The position numbers and the translations under genes are program-made. A model generated the notes under the pieces. That model did no database searches and was not told the origin of the DNA. It worked only from the letters and a program-made list of their open reading frames with translations. A DNA stretch of 64,000 nucleotides, taken from assembly GCA_047621325.1 (NCBI GenBank), contig JBLHLT010000008.1:1-64000 (forward strand), given 5' to 3'. Numbering within the stretch: position 1 is the first letter of the stretch; each line of letters opens with the position of its first letter. This document shows, piece by piece, positions 43,779 to 52,946 of this stretch. The stretch is from Bermanella sp047621325. Its GTDB lineage: Bacteria > Pseudomonadota > Gammaproteobacteria > Pseudomonadales > Oceanobacteraceae.

Positions 43779-44357
43779 ATGTTTAATTTTGACCTTAGCC
43801 AAGACATTGAACCCTTTATTCTTTCTCACTCACGCTGCAAAGAATACGACATTATTCAATATTTACAGAAAAAAGGGCGATTAAGTAAAAGATGTATGGC
43901 GAATGATATTTCATTATTTCGCTGTCACTTTTTAATTTTTAATGCCCTTTATCGGCTTCAATTATTAGCGGCTATTGAGGGCCGATATCAGCTATCCATT
44001 TCTAGCATAGAAATATCGACACAAAAAAGAAGCCCTGAGAATAACGATTCACAAAACAATGAAATCACGCAACATGACCCCTTGTGCTTATTTTACTTAG
44101 ACACCGCCAACCTAATAAACACAACAGAAGCAGATGTCGTCACGTTACTGAATACTTTTTGGAAAACCTATTTTAATGATAATCAGAAACAAAGCGCATT
44201 AGCTAAATTAGGCTTAACCGAGCCCGTTGACTTTAAAACCATAAAACAGCAATATCGGCGCCTTGCAATGCAGCATCACCCAGATCGAGGCGGAAATGCT
44301 GATACTCTTATCGAAATTCATCAGGCTATGCAATGTCTTCAACACTGTTATCACTAA
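43779..44357 (+). CDS. DnaJ-related protein with C-terminal J domain
   Basis: A 192-residue co-chaperone-like protein. The N-terminal 125 residues (SRCKEYDIIQYLQKKGRLSK; LFRCHFLIFNALYRLQL) match the DNAJ-related N-terminal domain found in gammaproteobacteria. The C-terminal 60 residues form a short J domain with AMQHHPDRGG, the HPD motif near 166-168, which stimulates DnaK ATPase. The client is unknown. Its last 25 bp overlap the start of the deacetylase gene in another frame, so the two are probably co-expressed. Confidence 0.88.
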   Translation: MFNFDLSQDIEPFILSHSRCKEYDIIQYLQKKGRLSKRCMANDISLFRCHFLIFNALYRLQLLAAIEGRYQLSISSIEISTQKRSPENNDSQNNEITQHDPLCLFYLDTANLINTTEADVVTLLNTFWKTYFNDNQKQSALAKLGLTEPVDFKTIKQQYRRLAMQHHPDRGGNADTLIEIHQAMQCLQHCYH

Positions 44358-45439
44358 GTATTCTTTTTAGCTTCTTATTTACCAGCACCAACGTACACAG
44401 CAACACCGCCGCAATTGAAGATAATACACTGCGCCAGCATCAAGCCGTCATCCTACAATATCACCATGTAAGTGAAGATACGCCTGTTAGCACCAGTATC
44501 TCACCAGAGAAATTTACCGAACACTTAAATCTCATTGAGCGACTGGGCTTTGATGTCAAACCCCTGCAATATGTCATTGAGAATATTCAAAACAATATTC
44601 CCTTTGATAAAAAAACACTGGCTATCACCTTCGATGACGGTTACGACTCCATTTACCTTGCTGCTTATCCAAAATTAAAATCCAGAAACTGGCCTTTTAC
44701 GGTATTTATCAGCCCGAAGGCCATTGATAAAAGCCATGGTGATACTATGACTTGGGAACAGCTCAAAGAAATGGATGAGAACGGCGCCAACATTGCTAAC
44801 CATAGCTGGGAGCATTTGCATTTATTAGAACGCCTAGAAAACGAAAGCAATGAACAATGGCAAACACGCATCCTGCACGACATCACTCATACTCAACAAT
44901 ATTTAGAAACTAAACTGGGTCCTAGACTTAAATTTTTTGCCTACCCATACGGTGAATTTAATGAGCCTTTGAAACAATTATTAAAGAATGAAGGCTATAT
45001 CGCATTTGCACAGCAGTCAGGTGCCATCAACGCCTTTAGTGAATTTCAAGCACTGCCACGATATCCTGCCTCTGGTATTTATGCGAACCCTGAAACACTC
45101 AGCACAAAGATTAATAGCTTAGCCTTTGAAATTATCCAATACACACCAGAGCAACAAATCCGAAAAGCGAATGAAGCCGCGCCCCAACTAATGTTAGAGG
45201 TAAACGCTGAAGACGTAAGGCATCGCCAAGCACAGTGCTATTTCGCTGGCCAAGCCGTTCCCACCAACACAAATATCGTTGATGGTATATTAACCATTCA
45301 AACTCAGTTTGATGGCGTATTACCTGCTGGTCGCAGTCGTTACAACTGCACCGCTCCTTCAAAAAAACACAATGGCTACTATTGGTTTTCAATGCCATTT
45401 ATTAGCATTATCGACAAACACCAATGGCAAGACTATTAA
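44333..45439 (+). CDS. Exported polysaccharide deacetylase
   Basis: A 368-residue NodB-type carbohydrate esterase family 4 protein. A signal peptide covers about residues 1-23. Motif 1 is TFDDGYD (about 99-105, base and metal Asp), motif 2 is NHSWEHLHL (about 156-164, metal His pair) and motif 3 is FAYPYGEFN (about 203-211). It would remove N-acetyl groups from an envelope or exopolysaccharide in the periplasm. The C-terminal 90 residues form an extra beta-rich domain not part of NodB. The gene overlaps the DnaJ-related gene by 25 bp. Confidence 0.9.
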   Translation: MSSTLLSLSILFSFLFTSTNVHSNTAAIEDNTLRQHQAVILQYHHVSEDTPVSTSISPEKFTEHLNLIERLGFDVKPLQYVIENIQNNIPFDKKTLAITFDDGYDSIYLAAYPKLKSRNWPFTVFISPKAIDKSHGDTMTWEQLKEMDENGANIANHSWEHLHLLERLENESNEQWQTRILHDITHTQQYLETKLGPRLKFFAYPYGEFNEPLKQLLKNEGYIAFAQQSGAINAFSEFQALPRYPASGIYANPETLSTKINSLAFEIIQYTPEQQIRKANEAAPQLMLEVNAEDVRHRQAQCYFAGQAVPTNTNIVDGILTIQTQFDGVLPAGRSRYNCTAPSKKHNGYYWFSMPFISIIDKHQWQDY

Positions 45440-46389
45440 ACGTTAGGTTTTTTACCGTCACTAGCGCCTCTTAATTCATCAAGGCTAAGTTGCTGTTTAA
45501 GGTAATCTTGCGTACACGATTTGATATACGACGCCAGTAATTCGGTTGCGGGGCCCGCAATTGATTTATTGGCAAAGACTAAATAGAGATTACCTGTTTT
45601 TTGATAGTCCTCTTCAAGGTCTAACGGCTTAAGTTTCCCTTTTTGAATATAGTCGCACGCTTCATGCAAGGGAATCCAAGAAAAACCAAGACCCTCAAGC
45701 ACCAATTGCCTAGCACTTTCCAGATTTGTTACTGTCCAGCGTAAATCAGAACCCAACCAACCAGAATCACGATTTTGCTTCACACCTGAGTCTTTAATCA
45801 CAACATGTAGGTGCTGGCTCAAATCATTGCTGCTTATCTTGCGCTCCAATTTATGTAAGGCATGGTCTGGGTGAGCCACCGCAATAAAATCGATACTCAT
45901 GAGTTTCTCACCCATAAAGCCTGGCGGCACCCAAGGGGTAATTGATAAATCGACTTTTCTCTCTAACAGAACCTCGGCAGCACCTGATAACACTTCTTCT
46001 CGAAGCAGCATTTTGCAGCCACGGCTTTCAGGAAAGAAGCGTTTAAAGGCGCTGATTAAAATAGCTTTAGGGAAAATAGCATCCGTTGCTAGCGCAACCC
46101 GTGCCTCCCACCCCTGTTCTAAGCTGGCGGCAACTTGTTCAATCTCGATAGCATGTTCAATCAAGTGACGAGAACGCTGAAGCAAGGCTTCTCCTGCACT
46201 GGTAAGCACCGCCTTTCGACCTTCTATGTGCAGCAGTTCCATACCAATTTGCTCTTGTAATTTAGCAACGGTATAGCTAATGGATGACTGGCTTTTATGC
46301 AGGGCTTCTGCCGCTTGAGCATAACCACCGTGGTCGACGACGGCTTGCAATGTCCGCCATTGTTCTAAGGTAACTCTGGGTCCGCGCAT
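45436..46389 (-). CDS. LysR-family transcriptional regulator
   Basis: A 317-residue LysR regulator. The N-terminal winged HTH covers about residues 6-65 (LEQWRTLQAVVDHGGYAQAAEALHKSQSSISYTVAKL, in parts), followed by the coiled dimer helix and a two-lobed effector domain (about 92-300). Ligand and targets cannot be read. It diverges from the YgfB-family gene across a 76-bp spacer, which could hold its operator, and overlaps the end of the deacetylase gene by 4 bp on the opposite strand. Confidence 0.92.
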   Translation of the reverse strand: MRGPRVTLEQWRTLQAVVDHGGYAQAAEALHKSQSSISYTVAKLQEQIGMELLHIEGRKAVLTSAGEALLQRSRHLIEHAIEIEQVAASLEQGWEARVALATDAIFPKAILISAFKRFFPESRGCKMLLREEVLSGAAEVLLERKVDLSITPWVPPGFMGEKLMSIDFIAVAHPDHALHKLERKISSNDLSQHLHVVIKDSGVKQNRDSGWLGSDLRWTVTNLESARQLVLEGLGFSWIPLHEACDYIQKGKLKPLDLEEDYQKTGNLYLVFANKSIAGPATELLASYIKSCTQDYLKQQLSLDELRGASDGKKPNV

Positions 46390-46465
46390 GGGCTATTAAT
46401 CTACTAAAGTCTGTTATACTGCAGCATAAGTCAGTCTATCTGTTAATTACAAGCGAACACACCAC

Positions 46466-47044
46466 ATGACCACCACAGCCGCACTTAATGAAGACCAATT
46501 AGAAACCCTCGCTCTCTTTTTAGAAGACCAAGCCGAGGACGCTGAAGGCTTAGATTTCTTTGCCCTGCATGGCTTACTTACCGCGAATGCCGTTAGCCCT
46601 ATAACCCTGTCTGTTAACGACCTATTGCCGATGATTTTTAACGGTGAAGCACGATGGGAATCGACAAAAGAAAAAGACAGCATCATTGATTTGATCAGCA
46701 TTCTTCAAAAAGAAATTATCGAACTCGTTGAGTCAGGACAAAGCTTTCCTGTTCCTTGTGATTTAAATGTCGAAGCCGATGAAGACGGTGAAGCTGCGCC
46801 ATTAGAGAACTGGTCAATCGGTTTTATTTTATTAAGTATTGAACAGCACAGTACTTGGTATGGCAAGCATGAAGAAAATGCAGCGGAATTACTGTTTCCG
46901 ATTGTTTATGCTTCAGGCCTTAACGCCGAAGATGATGCCTTTGCCGACATAGATGAAGACGAAGACTTAAGCCTACAAGTCTGCGCCAGCATTCCTGATA
47001 ACATCATTGATTTATTTTTACTTTATAACGGCGATGACAACTAA
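46466..47044 (+). CDS. YgfB/YecA-family (UPF0149) protein
   Basis: A 192-residue acidic, all-helical protein of the UPF0149 family: DFFALHGLLTANAVSP (about 28-43), WSIGFILLSIEQH (about 115-127) and the helix pair near FPIVYASGL. It has no C-terminal SEC-C zinc tail, so it is nearer YgfB than YecA. In pseudomonads YgfB acts as a regulator of peptidoglycan-recycling genes, and whether this one does is unknown. It converges with the HsbR-like gene, overlapping it by 4 bp. Confidence 0.82.
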   Translation: MTTTAALNEDQLETLALFLEDQAEDAEGLDFFALHGLLTANAVSPITLSVNDLLPMIFNGEARWESTKEKDSIIDLISILQKEIIELVESGQSFPVPCDLNVEADEDGEAAPLENWSIGFILLSIEQHSTWYGKHEENAAELLFPIVYASGLNAEDDAFADIDEDEDLSLQVCASIPDNIIDLFLLYNGDDN

Positions 47045-48729
47045 TTTTCTGAACTCAATTGCCTAAAAATTGGAAAATCGACTTCAACCGCACAACCATT
47101 CTTCATATATTCGGTGCGTTTACATACGCGGTGTATCAATGATACGCCGCGACCAAAGGAGTCCTCACCTTTGCCAGACATAATATTATTAATATCAAAC
47201 CCTACTCCTGAATCTTCCATTTTAATTCTTAATACTGACTCACTATCCTCATCATTAATTAACTTAAAGCTGATTTTGATATAAGCATTATCTAATTGCT
47301 CAAGACGAATCTTTCTTTGCTTATAATATTCAATAAAGCCATCTTCTGTACGCTTCATATCTGATGATAAATTCAGAATACCGTGCTCTAACGCATTACT
47401 GAACAACTCAGATAATAGCAAGCCTATAACGTCTCTATTGGGCCTAAGGGACGTTTGAGCCCCTAATACCGACATAATTTCTTCAACCGGATTCGATTTT
47501 TTCAAATCACCTGCATCAAGATTAAAGCGAATATTCCACTGAATACCGTCATATTTTGCGGTCTTTTCAATTTCTTGCCCTCTAAGAACAACTTTACCAG
47601 CACTCACCTCTACCAAAGTAATATCATCATTTTGCTCGGCGCCTTTAGTAAAGGCATTTAATTTCTCTAATACAGCGGTCATTGGGTCTATCACCCCTGA
47701 GGCAAAAATACTCTTTAGACCTTCTTCAGTGAAAAATTCGCCATCCGGATTTTCCGCTTCAATTATACCGTCAGTAAACAATATAATTTTTTCACCTTCC
47801 TCAAGTTTCTTAATTTCAAACGCTTTATTAAAACTTTCGCTTTGCTCAATACCCAATGGAATATTTTTAGAAACCACCGGCTCTTTAATGGCTCCGTCTG
47901 CACCAATAATATAACCATCGGGCAAACCACCAGACCAAAGTTGTACACTATTACCTTGCGCATTTAGCTCCAACAAGGTTGCGCAACAAAACATGTAATC
48001 AGGCAACATAGATAGCAGCATGCGATTAAATTCATACGCAATTTCACCCACACTCAAATGCCGATTGACTAATTGATCAAAACTATTTGCAATAGGCAGT
48101 GTGCCAATTGAAGCGCCTAACCCGTGTCCGGTAAAATCCCCTAAAAACACGTATAAGCCACCACCAGGGCTAGGTGCCGACAGTAATATATCGCCATTAA
48201 ACGTAGATGCCGGAGCAATATGACTGCGTAGATTACTGCAATCACTCAAATTATGCTCAAGTGCGCGATTAAAAATATGTGAAACGATATTCTTCTCTCG
48301 CTCCCAACGACTATTGTGCAATGTCAGCTGGGTATTTTTTTCTTGGATTTGTTCGGTTAATTCCCGTATGCGTAAATGCGCTGAAATTTTGGCCTTTAAT
48401 ACCGCCTCATTGTAGGGTTTCGATAAAAAGTCATCGCCACCAGAGTCTAGGCATTCACTTAAAGCTTTATCATCTTCTAATGCGGTTAAAAATATAATGG
48501 GGACATGTCGGCCCTCATCACAAAGTTCTTTGATTTTTTTAGCCGCTTCGAGGCCGTCCATCACCGGCATCATGACATCCATCAATACGATATCAATAGA
48601 CGATTCTTGAAATAAATTAACCGCTTCTAAGCCATCTTTAGCTTCAATTACTTCATGACCATCATCTTCAAGTAACCACACTAAAATTGCACGGTTAGTG
48701 GCTTGATCATCAACAACTAATATACGCAT
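47041..48729 (-). CDS. HsbR-like response regulator with PP2C phosphatase and HATPase domains
   Basis: A 562-residue three-domain partner-switching regulator. A receiver domain (about 1-122) has phospho-acceptor Asp51 in VLMDVMMP. A coiled linker leads to a PP2C/SpoIIE phosphatase (about 180-380; LGDFTGHGLGA, FTDGIIEA, DDITLVEV hold the metal Asp residues). A GHKL kinase/anti-sigma domain follows (about 420-555; LLLSELFSNALEHG, MEDSGVGFD, GRGVSLIHRVC). The same order is seen in Pseudomonas HsbR, which dephosphorylates or phosphorylates its STAS partner. The STAS gene lies 2 bp upstream on the same strand, supporting a complete switch. Confidence 0.92.
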   Translation of the reverse strand: MRILVVDDQATNRAILVWLLEDDGHEVIEAKDGLEAVNLFQESSIDIVLMDVMMPVMDGLEAAKKIKELCDEGRHVPIIFLTALEDDKALSECLDSGGDDFLSKPYNEAVLKAKISAHLRIRELTEQIQEKNTQLTLHNSRWEREKNIVSHIFNRALEHNLSDCSNLRSHIAPASTFNGDILLSAPSPGGGLYVFLGDFTGHGLGASIGTLPIANSFDQLVNRHLSVGEIAYEFNRMLLSMLPDYMFCCATLLELNAQGNSVQLWSGGLPDGYIIGADGAIKEPVVSKNIPLGIEQSESFNKAFEIKKLEEGEKIILFTDGIIEAENPDGEFFTEEGLKSIFASGVIDPMTAVLEKLNAFTKGAEQNDDITLVEVSAGKVVLRGQEIEKTAKYDGIQWNIRFNLDAGDLKKSNPVEEIMSVLGAQTSLRPNRDVIGLLLSELFSNALEHGILNLSSDMKRTEDGFIEYYKQRKIRLEQLDNAYIKISFKLINDEDSESVLRIKMEDSGVGFDINNIMSGKGEDSFGRGVSLIHRVCKRTEYMKNGCAVEVDFPIFRQLSSEN

Positions 48730-48731
48730 GG

Positions 48732-49034
48732 TTATACAAACTTAAATTTTTTGTCGAAGTGGGCAATTGAGAATATTTTCATTAAGTTAGGCTGACAGTT
48801 GTTAATTTCAATCTGCCTATCTTCGGCCCCTAAGTGGTTTTTCATATTAAGCAGCATGCCTAATGCAGAGCTATCGATATATTCTGTTTGTGCTAAATCA
48901 ATCACAAAGCGGCTATCAGATCCCTGTTTCTCGGAATACGCTTCTCGAAATTCCTGCAGAATATTAAAATCAAATCGCCCTTTAATGGTGATTCTTAATG
49001 TATCGGCACTATGGTCAACACTCACTACGCTCAT
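48732..49034 (-). CDS. HsbA-like STAS anti-sigma factor antagonist
   Basis: A 100-residue STAS-domain protein. The phosphorylatable Ser lies in YIDSSALGMLLNM (about 54-66), and FVIDLAQTEYID is the preceding strand. It should be the phosphorylated partner of the HsbR-like protein encoded 2 bp downstream. In Pseudomonas the equivalent HsbA switches between an anti-sigma factor and a diguanylate cyclase. No FlgM or HsbD gene is in this window, so the downstream target is open. Confidence 0.92.
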   Translation of the reverse strand: MSVVSVDHSADTLRITIKGRFDFNILQEFREAYSEKQGSDSRFVIDLAQTEYIDSSALGMLLNMKNHLGAEDRQIEINNCQPNLMKIFSIAHFDKKFKFV

Positions 49035-49153
49035 AATCTATCCCCTGTATAAGCCGCTATCCCCTAAAGAATAGATGCAGGAATGGTGTTTTGCCCATAC
49101 AAGTGATAAATTTTTCTGTCTCTGCCCCAATATTAATAAGAAGTTACCTTTTC

Positions 49154-49588
49154 ATGCACAGTCCAAGCAAAAGCCGTAATAGCATCATCATCTGGTCGCT
49201 TCTCATCATTGGCTGGACCAGTGTTTGTTTGGGAGTACTGGGCATCTTTTTACCCCTACTACCGACCACGCCTTTCTTATTGTTAGCCGCGGCCTGCTTT
49301 GTGCGCTCAAGCCCTCGTTTCTATCACTGGCTGATAGAACACCCAAAACTTGGTAAGTATGTTCTGCATTACTTAAATGGGGAGGGACTGCCTAAAAAAG
49401 CGAAAATCTACACGATTAGTATGATTTGGCTCACGATGGGCATTTCTGCTTGGCTTGTAGTGCCCATTATTTGGGGGAAGTTAGTGCTGTTGCTCATAGG
49501 TGGGTGCGTCAGCATTTATATCTGGCGCTTACCCACCTTACCTACGGCTAGCGCAGCCAAACCTCAACACGACGATTTTTCACTTTAG
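49154..49588 (+). CDS. YbaN/DUF454 inner-membrane protein
   Basis: A 144-residue membrane protein of the DUF454 family. It has a hydrophobic pair near 13-50 with LGVLGIFLPLLPTTPFLLLAAACF, the family signature, then SPRFYHWLIEHPKLGKYV and two further helices near 90-125. ATG 49154 is preferred; an upstream in-frame start at 49091 would add 21 weakly hydrophobic residues. Function is unknown, and some homologues lie near iron or heme genes. Its last 41 bp overlap the end of the PstS-OmpA gene on the other strand. Confidence 0.87.
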   Translation: MHSPSKSRNSIIIWSLLIIGWTSVCLGVLGIFLPLLPTTPFLLLAAACFVRSSPRFYHWLIEHPKLGKYVLHYLNGEGLPKKAKIYTISMIWLTMGISAWLVVPIIWGKLVLLLIGGCVSIYIWRLPTLPTASAAKPQHDDFSL

Positions 49589-50960
49589 ACGCGCCTTCAA
49601 AGGACGCTACAGGGTTGAAATCGCCATAACCCGTGGTTTTTTCTGGATAAATACCTAAACGTGATAACTCACGCTTGACCGCCATGGCTCTTAACTTCGA
49701 TAGCAATTTAGATCGTTGCTCGTTTTTGCGTTTATCACCAAAGCCTATCAATACAAGTTTAGAGCTAGGGTTTTGCTCTCGTACAAAATACGCTAAACGC
49801 TGAATATCCATTAACGCTTTATTATCTAACTGAGCACTGCCCTCTTGAAAACGAAAGTTCACGCTCAATCGTTTTGCGCCCTGCACCATCTCAACATAAT
49901 CTTCAGGCATATCTTCAGCCTTTGCCGTAACCATTGACTCTACATTTTGTGAAATAAAGCCTTCACTGCGCACAATGGCTTGCCCCTTAATACCTTGCGC
50001 AAACCGCATAAACTCTTGCACATAGCTATTAGACGGTGTGCTATGGGTATAAAAGAAAAGACGTCGTGATAGTGCATAATCCTCCGTTGCCACAGTTAAT
50101 TGTGAGGGTTTAAATGCTTGTGCCGGCCCGTCACTAATGGCCAGTAACTTACTTTTACCCACAAATGCCATACCAATAAAACCAATGCCGCCGTCATTTT
50201 GTAATACGTTTCTTACTAAATGCTCACTGGATTCAAATCGTTGAGCAAGCTCACTTAGTTTAAAACGTTTACCAAGCACCATATTTTTAAAGCTGTCCCA
50301 CGTACCTGAGTTTTCGTCACGTGCAAACAGCGATATTCTCATATTTGGCCCACCTAATTCAGACCAGTTTGTCACTTGCCCAGAATAAATCATGCCCAGC
50401 TGTTCTTTACTTAATTGATTAACCGTATTGCTAGAGTTAACCACAATAGCTAAACCATCAATCCCCAAAATATGTTCTGACTGGGGCTCAAGCAGGTTTG
50501 AAAACGCTTTCGCAGCTACAACCTCTTTCGTTTTCACCGCACGGGACGACGCCCAAATATCCGCATCACCATTCATTAAGCTCTTATAACCCGTACTAGA
50601 ACCATGCGCGGCAATAGCAACTTGAACCGACTTACCCAAATTAGGAAAATCCCCTTTCACCATTTTTTCATTGGGCTGATCTAACAACGATACTCGAACA
50701 TTTTTTGCGCCTTTTGCCTCTAAATAGGCCATTACCATATTAGGTGCCAAACTCTCGCCTACGGTGTTTGAACCATGAATGGTAAATAGTGTTTGTACCG
50801 ACGACCCGTTAGGCAAACTTTCTAGTCGTTTAGGTTCACCATTAATCGCAACTTTTGCTTCTGACCAACGTAGCTCTTGTTCAGCTGAAATCGCCCCATG
50901 TGCTAACCCAACAAATAAAAAGCCAGCTAAAAAGCTGAATAAACGAGAGTATTTGAACAT
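49548..50960 (-). CDS. PstS-like phosphate-binding domain fused to OmpA domain
   Basis: A 470-residue exported protein. After a signal peptide (about 1-25), residues about 55-325 form a PstS-type substrate-binding domain: IHGSNTVGESLAPNM (anion-binding loop), DIWASSRAVK, DGLAIVVNSSN, YSGQVTNWSELGG and FARDENSGTWDSF. Residues about 355-470 form an OmpA-like peptidoglycan-binding domain (VNFRFQEGSAQLDNKALMDIQRLA; RAMAVKRELSRLGI; NRRVEVWL). A soluble PstS is instead tethered to the cell wall here, so it may scavenge phosphate or sense it. No pst transport genes are nearby. It converges with YbaN with a 41-bp overlap. Confidence 0.9.
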   Translation of the reverse strand: MFKYSRLFSFLAGFLFVGLAHGAISAEQELRWSEAKVAINGEPKRLESLPNGSSVQTLFTIHGSNTVGESLAPNMVMAYLEAKGAKNVRVSLLDQPNEKMVKGDFPNLGKSVQVAIAAHGSSTGYKSLMNGDADIWASSRAVKTKEVVAAKAFSNLLEPQSEHILGIDGLAIVVNSSNTVNQLSKEQLGMIYSGQVTNWSELGGPNMRISLFARDENSGTWDSFKNMVLGKRFKLSELAQRFESSEHLVRNVLQNDGGIGFIGMAFVGKSKLLAISDGPAQAFKPSQLTVATEDYALSRRLFFYTHSTPSNSYVQEFMRFAQGIKGQAIVRSEGFISQNVESMVTAKAEDMPEDYVEMVQGAKRLSVNFRFQEGSAQLDNKALMDIQRLAYFVREQNPSSKLVLIGFGDKRKNEQRSKLLSKLRAMAVKRELSRLGIYPEKTTGYGDFNPVASFEGASKVKNRRVEVWLR

Positions 50961-51080
50961 TCTAAAACCTGAGAATTTGTAAGTACTGGCAGGCTAACTT
51001 TTAATTGTTACAGATATGTTACAGCTAGCAATAGCGTGTCATGACACGCTTTTTAAACGTGGCTGAGAAAATCAGGCACA

Positions 51081-51103
51081 AAAAAACCGCCCGTAGGCGG
51101 TTT
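51081..51103 (-). terminator. Terminator of grxD
   Basis: AAACCGCC and GGCGGTTT pair over 8 bp with loop CGTA. On the minus strand a run of T follows (seen as A-run 51078-51086), 18 bp after the grxD stop. Confidence 0.9.
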
Positions 51104-51120
51104 ATTAAAATCAGCTTTAA

Positions 51121-51447
51121 TTATGCTTCATCTGGTACAGCGGCGTCGATCAGCTTTTTAAGTTCACCGCTTTCTGCCATTTCAGTGACGATGTCACAAC
51201 CGCCGACTAATTCGCCTTTCACCCACAACTGTGGGAACGTTGGCCAGTTAGCATACGCTGGTAGGCTCGCGCGGATTTCTGGGTTAGATAGAATATCAAC
51301 ATACGCAAAACGCTTACCGCATTCCATTAATGCCGACACAGTACGAGCTGAGAAACCACACTGTGGTTGATTCGGGTTGCCCTTCATGTAGATAAGGACA
51401 TCATTGCTACCAATTTGCTCTTTGATTTGTTCGATAATATCAGACAT
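51121..51447 (-). CDS. grxD: Monothiol glutaredoxin GrxD
   Basis: A 108-residue CGFS-type monothiol glutaredoxin. The active site is MKGNPNQPQCGFSARTV with Cys at about residue 30, and WPTFPQLWVKGELVGGCDI supplies the glutathione-binding cis-Pro and GG loop. These proteins bridge [2Fe-2S] clusters with glutathione and deliver them to apo-proteins. Length and motifs match E. coli Grx4. It is a single gene with its own terminator. Confidence 0.97.
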   Translation of the reverse strand: MSDIIEQIKEQIGSNDVLIYMKGNPNQPQCGFSARTVSALMECGKRFAYVDILSNPEIRASLPAYANWPTFPQLWVKGELVGGCDIVTEMAESGELKKLIDAAVPDEA

Positions 51448-51617
51448 ATATAGACTCTCATCTGGGGTGCTAAATTTCGCGTCATTTTAAACAATAACCC
51501 AGCCCATTACTAGGATAAGAAAAACACCGCCCTGCTTCTGGTTGGCTTGACCTTAGTCAAAGCGGCACGCTCAATCCTAGGCATAATACGCCGATTTAAT
51601 TGCAATGTGCGTGAATC

Positions 51618-52946
51618 ATGAAAACTGAACTGCTTAGCCCCGCAGGCACCCTTAAGAATATGCGTTATGCCTTCGCCTATGGCGCTGACGCCGTTTACGC
51701 TGGCCAACCCCGCTACAGCCTTAGAGTGCGCAATAACGATTTTGATTTAGCTCACTTAAATACCGGTATTCAAGAAGCACACCTTCAGGGTAAAAAATTC
51801 TATGTGGCCAGCAATATCGCGCCACACAATAAAAAGGTTCATAGCTACCTAAAAGACATTGAACCTGTAATTGAAATGAAGCCCGATGCGCTCATCATGA
51901 GTGACCCTGGTTTAATCATGCTGGTAAAAGAAAAATGGCCTGAAACCCCTATTCACCTTAGTGTTCAAGCCAATACCGTTAACTACGCGGCGGTAAAATT
52001 TTGGCATAAACAAGGCATTGAACGGGTCATTCTGTCTAGGGAGTTATCCCTCGATGAAATTGAAGAGATTCGCATGCAAGTCCCCGAGATGGAGCTTGAG
52101 GTGTTTGTGCATGGCGCCCTATGCATTGCTTACTCGGGCCGCTGCTTACTGAGCGGCTATATTAACAAACGCGACCCAAATCAAGGCACCTGCACAAACA
52201 CCTGCCGCTGGAAATACGACACCCATGACGCCAAGCAAAACGAGCAAGGTGACATTATCCTTAAAGACACCCCTAAAGTATGGCAACCCGAGCCCACTTT
52301 AGGGTTAGGCGATACCACCGATGGTTTATATTTACTTGAAGATCCCACTCGCCCAGGGGAATTCATGCCTGCTTTCGAAGATGAGCATGGTACTTATATT
52401 ATGAATTCAAAAGACCTACGAGCCATTCAGCACATTCAAAGGCTGGTCGATATCGGTGTGCATTCATTAAAAATAGAAGGCCGCACCAAAAGCCATTACT
52501 ACGCAGCAAGAACCGCTCAAACCTATCGCCAAGCCATAGATGATGCATTGGCAGGCAAACCATTTGATAAGTCGTTAATGAACACCTTAGAAGCACTCTC
52601 TAACAGGGGTTATACCGAAGGGTTTTATCGCCGCCATGTGCACGATGAATATCAAAACTATGAACGTGGCACCTCAAACAGCACCAAGCAGCAGTTTGTG
52701 GGTGAAGCCATTCAAGAAATTCACCCTGATTACATAACCATTGATGTGAAAAATCACTTCGAAGAAGGGGATAATTTAGAACTTATGTCGCCTAATGGAA
52801 ACATCAGTTTCAAGTTAACAGGCATGCTCGATACCAAACAGCAACCAAGGCTTATAGCTCAGGGTTCTGGTGTTAAAGTGTTAATCCCGAAACCTCAAGG
52901 GTACGTAGACAACCAATACACATTGCTTATGCGAGACTTAGAGTAA
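51618..52946 (+). CDS. trhP: U32-family tRNA hydroxylation protein TrhP (YegQ type)
   Basis: A 442-residue peptidase-U32-family protein. The N-terminal barrel opens LLSPAGTLKNMRYAFAYGADAVYAG (described in parts). EVFVHGALCIAYSGRCLLSG (about 161-180) and CTNTCRW (about 192-198) carry the four cysteines expected to hold an iron-sulfur cluster. KSKDLRAI and LKIEGRTKSHYYAA follow. In E. coli TrhP uses prephenate to hydroxylate U34 of tRNA without oxygen. The length fits. TrhO is also present in this window, so both routes are available. Confidence 0.92.
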   Translation: MKTELLSPAGTLKNMRYAFAYGADAVYAGQPRYSLRVRNNDFDLAHLNTGIQEAHLQGKKFYVASNIAPHNKKVHSYLKDIEPVIEMKPDALIMSDPGLIMLVKEKWPETPIHLSVQANTVNYAAVKFWHKQGIERVILSRELSLDEIEEIRMQVPEMELEVFVHGALCIAYSGRCLLSGYINKRDPNQGTCTNTCRWKYDTHDAKQNEQGDIILKDTPKVWQPEPTLGLGDTTDGLYLLEDPTRPGEFMPAFEDEHGTYIMNSKDLRAIQHIQRLVDIGVHSLKIEGRTKSHYYAARTAQTYRQAIDDALAGKPFDKSLMNTLEALSNRGYTEGFYRRHVHDEYQNYERGTSNSTKQQFVGEAIQEIHPDYITIDVKNHFEEGDNLELMSPNGNISFKLTGMLDTKQQPRLIAQGSGVKVLIPKPQGYVDNQYTLLMRDLE

